A DNA stretch of 20,537 nt, taken from contig CAJLGW010000029.1 in assembly GCA_905206345.1 (NCBI GenBank), positions 1-20,537 on the forward strand, in the 5' to 3' direction. Positions 15,861 through 20,537 of the stretch are shown here, in pieces (within the stretch, counting starts at the first letter, position 1; each line of letters starts with the position of its first letter). Made by a program: the position numbers and the translations under genes. Below the pieces are notes generated by a model, which ran no database searches, had not been told where the DNA came from, and was given only the letters and a program-made list of their open reading frames with translations. This DNA is from an uncultured Sutterella sp. (lineage in GTDB: Bacteria > Pseudomonadota > Gammaproteobacteria > Burkholderiales > Burkholderiaceae_F).

Positions 15861-15887
15861 AGAAGCGAGAACTTTGTCCTCGCTTCT
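15861..15887 (-). other. Perfect hairpin between rpsB and tsf
   Basis: AGAAGCGAG (15887-15879 on the minus strand) pairs perfectly with CTCGCTTCT (15869-15861), nine pairs with a nine-base loop, 13 bases after the rpsB stop. The following bases are only partly T-rich (GTTTG), so it may be a leaky terminator or an RNase processing stem. Either would set the S2 to EF-Ts ratio. The stem is seen; the role is inferred. Confidence 0.6.
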
Positions 15888-15900
15888 AAATGAAGTGAAA

Positions 15901-16641
15901 TTAAGCTTCAGCAGTTTCTTCAACGAATTTTTCTTCGCCGGCAGCTTGCTTCAAGCCTTCTTCGCTGGCTTCGCGGCCTTCGAGGATGGCGTCAGCCATA
16001 GCCGTAGCGTAAAGAGCAACAGCCTTACCAGAGTCATCGTTACCCGGGATGATGTAATCAACGCCGAGCGGGCTGTGGTTGGTATCGACAACAGCGATAA
16101 CCGGAATACCGAGCTTGTTAGCTTCTTGGATAGCGATCTTGTGGAAACCAACGTCAACCACAAACAAAGCATCCGGCAAGCTCGTCATGTCCTTGATACC
16201 ACCGATGGAGCGATTCAACTTTTCAACTTCGCGAGAGAAGTCGAGAGCTTCCTTCTTGGTCATCTTTTCCAAGCCGCCGTTTTCGATGGTGGCTTCCATG
16301 TCCTTCAAACGCTTGATCGTCAACTTGACGGTCTTGAAGTTGGTGAGCGTACCGCCCAACCAGCGTTGATCGACATAGCAGCAACCAGCACGTTGAGCTT
16401 GTTCAACGATGATGTCGCGACCGCCACGCTTCGTATCCACGAAGAGGATCTTGCCGCCCTTAGCAGACAAGTTACGAGCGAACTTGACAGCTTCTTCAAA
16501 CTTCACAACCGTCTTTTCGAGGTTGATGATGTGAATCTTGTTACGGGCGCCAAAGATGTATTGGCCCATCTTGGGGTTCCAGAAGCGGGTTTGGTGACCG
16601 AAGTGGCAACCGGCTTCGAGCATTTCGCGCATGCTGATCAT
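15901..16641 (-). CDS. rpsB: 30S ribosomal protein S2
   Basis: S2 binds late to the 30S subunit and helps recruit S1. The 246-residue product is unmistakable. It has MREMLEAGCHFGHQTRFWNP at 4-23, a NKIHIINLEKT segment, ILFVDTKRGGRDII, DQRWLGGTLTNFKTVK, a coiled-coil region at about 108-145, LPDALFVVDV, and PVIAVVDTNHSPLGVDYIIPGND. The acidic C-terminal tail (EEGLKQAAGEEKFVEETAEA) is usual. AGGA lies eight bases before the ATG. The paired tsf gene downstream is universal in bacteria. The 5' leader is long and folded (16670-16768), pointing to autoregulation by S2. Confidence 0.98.
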   Translation of the reverse strand: MISMREMLEAGCHFGHQTRFWNPKMGQYIFGARNKIHIINLEKTVVKFEEAVKFARNLSAKGGKILFVDTKRGGRDIIVEQAQRAGCCYVDQRWLGGTLTNFKTVKLTIKRLKDMEATIENGGLEKMTKKEALDFSREVEKLNRSIGGIKDMTSLPDALFVVDVGFHKIAIQEANKLGIPVIAVVDTNHSPLGVDYIIPGNDDSGKAVALYATAMADAILEGREASEEGLKQAAGEEKFVEETAEA

Positions 16642-16669
16642 GTTATTTTTCCTTTAGGTTTATTTCTTA

Positions 16670-16768
16670 CAACGTATCCATTTCCCTCCCCTGCCACTCA
16701 ATGACCCCGTTTAAGGGTTTATTGTCACTGATCATTAACAGAGAAAGCAACCGTTAGATGATACGTTG
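16670..16768 (-). promoter_or_regulatory. Folded rpsB mRNA leader, putative S2 autoregulatory element
   Basis: In the minus-strand RNA three nested helices line up. An outer stem pairs CAACGUAUC (16768-16760) with GAUACGUUG (16678-16670), nine perfect pairs. A middle stem pairs UUUCUCU (16746-16740) with AGGGAAA (16687-16681). An inner stem pairs UCAGUGAC (16731-16724) with GUCAUUGA (16705-16698), continued by CCC with GGG around a UUAAAC loop. The element ends 28 bases before the rpsB ATG. S2 repression of rpsB-tsf through its 5' leader is known in E. coli and relatives; that this fold does the same is inference. Confidence 0.6.
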
Positions 16769-16815
16769 CGCAATTGGCTTTCCTAAAAATAAAAACCGAC
16801 AAGAAAACGGAAAGC

Positions 16816-16844
16816 TTTAAATTTTTTCGTCAGCAAAAAGACAA
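16816..16844 (-). promoter_or_regulatory. Candidate rpsB promoter (proximal)
   Basis: TTGTCT (16844-16839) and TTTAAA (16821-16816) stand 17 bases apart on the minus strand, each matching four of six consensus bases. The implied start near 16809 gives a leader of about 168 bases that contains the whole folded element. The region is A/T-rich, so chance matches are likely. Confidence 0.33.
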
Positions 16845-16872
16845 AAAGTATGCCTTTTTAGATTTAGCTCGC

Positions 16873-16880
16873 TATTATAT
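16873..16880. promoter_or_regulatory. Back-to-back -10-like block for rpsB and map
   Basis: On the minus strand 16879-16874 reads TATAAT, a perfect -10, followed by the G/C-containing AGCGAGC typical of stringently controlled ribosomal promoters. No good -35 lies 16-18 bases upstream. On the plus strand 16873-16878 reads TATTAT, a possible map -10 about 65 bases before its ATG, again without a clear -35. One or both directions may be used. Confidence 0.35.
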
Positions 16881-16944
16881 GCAAATTCAAACGAGAAAGG
16901 CTACTCTTTTTCGAAACAATTTTTAGAAAAATGAAAGCATTATC

Positions 16945-17757
16945 ATGTCTGTAACGATTAAAACACCTGAAGAAATTGAAGGTATGCGTCGCGCTTGCCG
17001 TTTGGCTTCACAAGTTCTTGACTTTATTGCACCTTTTGTCAAAGCCGGCGTCACCACGCTTGAACTTGATCAAAAGATGCTCAAGTTCATGGAAGAAAAT
17101 AACGCTAAAAGCGCTTGTCTTGGCTACGCTCCGCGAGGCTTTACGCCCTATCCCGGTGCAACCTGCATCTCCATTAACCACGTTGTCTGTCACGGGATTC
17201 CTTCTGAAAAAGCTTTAAAGAAAGGCGATATCGTCAATATTGACGTCACGGTTATCCTTGACGGCTACTACGGTGACACTTCTCGAATGTTCATGGTTGG
17301 CAACAAGATCCCCGTTGCGGGCAAATTCTTGGTTGAAGCCTGTTATGAGTGCATGTGGCGCGGCATTGATGCCATTAAACCGGGGGTAAGTCTTAACGAA
17401 GTCGGGATTGCTTGCGAGAAGTTTGCTAAAGAACAAGGCTTGTCCGTTGTTCATGAATATGGCGGTCACGGCATCGGCAAAGAATTCCACGAGGATCCTT
17501 TTGTCTGCCACTATGACACGCGCGACAACAACGTCATTTTAAAGCCCGGCATGATCTTTACGGTTGAGCCGATGTTAAATTCCGGTTCCCGTCACATCTC
17601 TGACTTAAATGACGGTTGGACCGTAGTGACGCGTGACCGTTCCTTGTCTGCTCAGTGGGAACACACGGTTTTGGTGACAGAAACCGGTTATGAAGTCCTC
17701 ACTTTAAGTGAAGGCTATCCGGAATTGCCTGACTTCATCAAAGCCAAGTTAAAGTAA
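16945..17757 (+). CDS. map: Methionine aminopeptidase, type I
   Basis: This cytosolic di-metal peptidase removes the initiator Met from new proteins. The 270-residue product (E. coli 264) is a type Ia pita-bread enzyme without an N-terminal extension. The metal ligands are Asp100 and Asp111 (NIDVTVILDGYYGDTS), His175 (GGHGIG), Glu208 (FTVEPM) and Glu239 (QWEHT). The substrate-site His83 (VVCHGIP) and His182 (FHEDP) are also present. The ATG at 16945 is the start expected for the family (MSVTIKTPEEIEGMR), though its ribosome site is weak. It is divergent from rpsB, as in E. coli, and glnD follows after 17 bases. Confidence 0.97.
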   Translation: MSVTIKTPEEIEGMRRACRLASQVLDFIAPFVKAGVTTLELDQKMLKFMEENNAKSACLGYAPRGFTPYPGATCISINHVVCHGIPSEKALKKGDIVNIDVTVILDGYYGDTSRMFMVGNKIPVAGKFLVEACYECMWRGIDAIKPGVSLNEVGIACEKFAKEQGLSVVHEYGGHGIGKEFHEDPFVCHYDTRDNNVILKPGMIFTVEPMLNSGSRHISDLNDGWTVVTRDRSLSAQWEHTVLVTETGYEVLTLSEGYPELPDFIKAKLK

Positions 17758-17774
17758 AACTTAAACATCAACAG

Positions 17775-20339
17775 ATGCGAAAAATGCCCAGTGCCTTAAC
17801 TCAACGATTTCAATCTCAACGTGAGGCGCTTGCCGAGGCGTTTTTCGCCCATGGTGATGTTAACCAATACCTACGATCTCACTCCCAAGCCGCCGACGAT
17901 CTCATCACAGCGCTTGCACACCAAGCACAAATTCCCCCTTGCGTTTCACTCTTAGCATTAGGGGGGTATGGTCGCCGAGAACTCTTCCCCTACTCAGATT
18001 TGGACATCATGATTTTGATGCCTGAAGACGCTTCTGACGAACTTAAAGTAACGATTGAAAATTTCGTCTCAACCCTTTGGGACAGCGGCTTGACGATCGG
18101 TCACTCGGTTCGAACGATCTCTGAAGCTGTCGAAGAAGGTCTCTCGGATATTACGGTTCAAACGGCCATTTTAGAAGCCCGTTTGATTGATGGTGATCCA
18201 TACCTTTTTAATGAACTTCGCAAAGCTTTCTTTGAGGCTTTAGATAGCGCAACGTTTTTCCGTGCAAAAGAATTTGAGATGGCACAGCGCCATCAAAAAT
18301 TTGAAAACACACCCTATGCATTAGAACCCAACGTCAAAGAAAGCCCGGGCGGCTTGCGTGACCTCCAGGTGCTTTTTTGGTGTTCTCATGCAGCAGGCCT
18401 TGGCGCAACCGCCGATGATATGTTGCGAATCGGCACGATCACGGAAGAAGAGTGCGGGCAATTAAAAGCGGCTGACTATTCTCTTAAGCATACCCGTATT
18501 CTTTTGCACCTTTTATCAAAGCGCCACGAAGACCGACTGATTTTCGACCTTCAAACACCGATGGCCGAAGCCGCCGGCTACAAGAGCACAGATCTTCAAT
18601 TGGCCAGTGAAGCCCTGATGAAGCGCTACTACCTCACGGCCAAAACCGTAACACAGTTTTCAGAAATCTTCATGCAGATGCTTCAAGAACACCTTTTCCC
18701 CGAAAAGGATGTTCATGAAGTGGTCATCGATCAAACTTTCATTGCTCGTGGCTACACGTTAGATATCACCCATTCGGACGCTTTTAAGCAAGACCCCAAT
18801 GCTATCTTGCGTTGCTTTTACCTGCTTGAAAGCTCCCAAGTCTTAAAACGTTTAGGCTCCGGCCTTCTTCGCGCCCTTTTGCGTGCGCGCTTTCGTATTG
18901 ATCGAGCTTTTAGAGAAGATGAACAAAATAAACAGATGTTCATGCAGATCATCAAAATGCCCCATGGTGTCAGTCACGCTTTAATGGACCTTAATCAATG
19001 GGGCATCTTGGGTCGCTTCTTGCCGGAATTTAATCACCTCGTTGGTCAAATGCAGCATGACCTCTTTCACGCTTATACGGTTGACCAACATACAATGCGA
19101 GTTGTACGTAACATTCGTTACTTCACCCGAAGCGAATACGCACATGAATATCCTATCTGCACGGGCATTATGCAGTCCATGCGCGAAAACTGGCGTTTGG
19201 TCTTAGCAGCGCTTTTCCATGACATCGGTAAGGGTTTGGGCGGTCAACACGAGCTTAAGGGGGCAGAAATCGTAAAAACGTTCTGTGAACGTTTCCGTAT
19301 TGATAAAGAAACCACGGATTTCTTGGTCTTCTTGGTGAAAGAACACCTCACCATGAGTGTTGTTGCTCAAAAGCAAGATCTCTTCAACCCTGAAGTGATC
19401 GAACGCTTTGCTAAAACGGTGGGGAACGTCGAACGTCTCAACGCCCTTTTCTTACTCACTGTGTGCGACATTCGTGCAACGAGCCCCAAGGTCTGGAACC
19501 AATGGAAAAGTCAGCTTTTGCAACAACTCTATTGGCAAGCCCTCCCCTTAATCCGTAGTGGCGGTGCTCCCAGTGGTGATGACTTCTTACTCATGCGACA
19601 AAAGGAAGCCAAGGCACTCATTTTGGCCGCGGGCATCGACGAGCGAACCATCGCCAAGATTTGGAAAAAACTCACACTGCAGTACTTCTTGCGTCACACC
19701 GCCGAAGGTATTGCTTGGCAAACCATTGAGTTGGCTCGCCGTGATCCGGAAGACAATATCCTTGTTCGCTCTCGCACTGTAGCGCAAGGAACTGGACTTG
19801 AAGTGATGGTTTACATTGAAGACCAACACCTTCTTTTTGCTCGTATTTTGGCTTTCCTACAAAAGAATCGCTTCTCCGTTTTAGATGCCCGTATCTACAC
19901 GACGACCGATCAATATGCTCTCGATACATTCGTTGTGAGCGACAACGGCGGACGAGATTTAGATGGGTTAATTGATGACGTAAATCGTGAACTCACGGAT
20001 TGGTTGCGTAACCCAAAACCGCTACCGGAAACGAAACCGGCCCGCTTCTCCCGTCGCTCTCGCCACTTCCCGGTTGAGCCCATGATCAAAATTGAACCGG
20101 ATGAATCTGGTCAAAACTATCTGCTCTCGGTGGTGTGCACGGACAGAATCGGGCTTCTTTACGATATTGCTCGTGTCTTAAAGCAATACAGCATCAACCT
20201 TCAGACCGCAAAGATTATGACGATGGGTGAACGTGTGGAGGACGTTTTCTTGATTGACGGCCTGGCTTTAGCTGACATTGACACTACCGTCAAATTGGAA
20301 AATGCATTGATTGAAGCGGTCACTCCGAAGTTTCTCTGA
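17775..20339 (+). CDS. glnD: Bifunctional PII uridylyltransferase / uridylyl-removing enzyme
   Basis: GlnD senses glutamine and uridylylates or deuridylylates PII, thereby controlling GlnE/glutamine synthetase and NtrBC. The 854-residue protein has the four expected parts. A nucleotidyltransferase domain (about 55-170) carries GGYGRRELFPYSDLD at 63-77 with Asp75 and Asp77. A PII-UTase helical domain (about 185-330) includes ESPGGLRDLQ. The HD phosphohydrolase domain (about 425-560) has His439 and His482-Asp483 in FHDIGKG and performs deuridylylation. Two ACT domains, at about 675-745 and 783-850 (the latter with VVCTDRIGLLYDIARVL), bind glutamine. All catalytic motifs are intact. The first ATG at 17775 has no strong ribosome site, and a second ATG three codons on is possible. 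Linkage to map is the same as in E. coli. Confidence 0.97.
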   Translation: MRKMPSALTQRFQSQREALAEAFFAHGDVNQYLRSHSQAADDLITALAHQAQIPPCVSLLALGGYGRRELFPYSDLDIMILMPEDASDELKVTIENFVSTLWDSGLTIGHSVRTISEAVEEGLSDITVQTAILEARLIDGDPYLFNELRKAFFEALDSATFFRAKEFEMAQRHQKFENTPYALEPNVKESPGGLRDLQVLFWCSHAAGLGATADDMLRIGTITEEECGQLKAADYSLKHTRILLHLLSKRHEDRLIFDLQTPMAEAAGYKSTDLQLASEALMKRYYLTAKTVTQFSEIFMQMLQEHLFPEKDVHEVVIDQTFIARGYTLDITHSDAFKQDPNAILRCFYLLESSQVLKRLGSGLLRALLRARFRIDRAFREDEQNKQMFMQIIKMPHGVSHALMDLNQWGILGRFLPEFNHLVGQMQHDLFHAYTVDQHTMRVVRNIRYFTRSEYAHEYPICTGIMQSMRENWRLVLAALFHDIGKGLGGQHELKGAEIVKTFCERFRIDKETTDFLVFLVKEHLTMSVVAQKQDLFNPEVIERFAKTVGNVERLNALFLLTVCDIRATSPKVWNQWKSQLLQQLYWQALPLIRSGGAPSGDDFLLMRQKEAKALILAAGIDERTIAKIWKKLTLQYFLRHTAEGIAWQTIELARRDPEDNILVRSRTVAQGTGLEVMVYIEDQHLLFARILAFLQKNRFSVLDARIYTTTDQYALDTFVVSDNGGRDLDGLIDDVNRELTDWLRNPKPLPETKPARFSRRSRHFPVEPMIKIEPDESGQNYLLSVVCTDRIGLLYDIARVLKQYSINLQTAKIMTMGERVEDVFLIDGLALADIDTTVKLENALIEAVTPKFL

Positions 20340-20439
20340 TGAAGCTCGTAAACATGAAGAGTGCCACAAGAATCAGCCCACCACCCAAACCAATTAAGGT
20401 CCCAAACGTGCCGACGCACGTCCCGACCAAAGTGAATTA

Positions 20440-20534
20440 CCCTCGAGTGAACTCGAGGGCTTCATGGGACCTGACTGAATCGGTATGATTCAACCCTTTC
20501 GCGCAGGCACTGTCGCTGAACAGTATCGCCTGCG
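20440..20534. other. Three consecutive hairpins downstream of glnD
   Basis: The last 200 bases hold no convincing gene but are rich in dyads. CCCTCGAG pairs with CTCGAGGG (20440-20459, eight perfect pairs, four-base loop). TGAATC pairs with GATTCA (20476-20492). CGCAGGC plus ACTGT pair with ACAGT plus GCCTGCG (20502-20534, 12 pairs with a three-base bulge, six-base loop). No T run follows the first two on either strand; what follows the third is outside the window. They could be a terminator array, a structured RNA or repeats. I do not recognise a known RNA family. Confidence 0.5.
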
Positions 20535-20537
20535 AGG

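Larger units (their letters stand above)
16642..16944. other. Divergent rpsB / map intergenic region
   Basis: This 303-base A/T-rich stretch holds no gene. From the rpsB side it contains the AGGA ribosome site, the folded leader (16670-16768) and then an 8-base palindrome TTGCGCAA (16766-16773) at the leader boundary. Candidate rpsB promoters follow at 16816-16844 and around 16874. On the map side an A/T-rich -10-like block (16873-16880) is followed by about 60 bases of leader. I see only a weak ribosome site (GAAAG, seven bases away) before the map ATG. Confidence 0.7.

Noticed and set aside
14954..15889. Long plus-strand open frame (about 311 codons) opposite tsf
   Set aside because: It lies antisense to an unmistakable EF-Ts and crosses the intergenic terminator-like stem. 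The product has no recognisable motif; the open frame follows from the codon bias of a highly expressed gene.
20420..20490. SRP RNA-like GTCAGGTCC on the minus strand
   Set aside because: Only nine bases resemble the conserved SRP core; the GGAAGGAAGCAG motif and the surrounding helix are absent.
1..20537. Mobile elements, CRISPR arrays, tRNA or rRNA genes, defence or secondary-metabolite systems
   Set aside because: No direct repeat arrays, transposase motifs or tRNA cloverleafs were seen; gene order is the conserved housekeeping one throughout.

Overview
The window is a conserved housekeeping locus of a Gram-negative betaproteobacterium. I judge it to be Burkholderiales, most likely Sutterellaceae or a relative. 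The grounds are the gene order (uppS-cdsA-dxr-rseP-bamA-skp-lpxD-fabZ-lpxA-lpxB-rnhB, then a TrmH-type methyltransferase and a DUF1178 gene), the betaproteobacterial look of S2 and DUF1178, and map-glnD divergent from rpsB. The genus is a guess that only a database search could settle. I see no mobile element, CRISPR array, tRNA, rRNA or defence system.

Layout. From about 16.64 kb down to 0.07 kb almost everything is on the minus strand. rpsB-tsf comes first and ends in a clear intrinsic terminator (14853-14887). Then follows one long, tightly packed series: pyrH, frr, uppS, cdsA, dxr, rseP, bamA, skp, lpxD, fabZ, lpxA, lpxB, rnhB, a SPOUT RNA methyltransferase, a DUF1178 protein and two uncharacterised small genes. 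Several neighbours overlap by ATGA or are separated by only 3-30 bases. On the plus strand, divergent from rpsB across a 303-base intergenic region, lie map and glnD. The last 200 bases after glnD hold no convincing gene but contain three consecutive hairpins.

Function. The cluster joins translation (S2, EF-Ts, ribosome recycling factor, methionine aminopeptidase), nucleotide supply (UMP kinase), isoprenoid and lipid carrier synthesis (Dxr, UppS), phospholipid synthesis (CdsA), outer-membrane assembly and stress proteolysis (RseP, BamA, Skp), lipid A synthesis (LpxD, LpxA, LpxB) with the fatty-acid dehydratase FabZ, and nucleic-acid maintenance (RNase HII, the methyltransferase). GlnD senses nitrogen status through PII.

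The most interesting non-coding signals are a three-tier, rpsB-proximal leader fold (16670-16768) likely to be an S2 autoregulatory RNA, intercistronic hairpins between rpsB/tsf, bamA/skp and fabZ/lpxA, and the structured region downstream of glnD. I found no evidence for a new multi-gene system. The two unrecognised genes at the distal end of the operon are the main protein-level unknowns.
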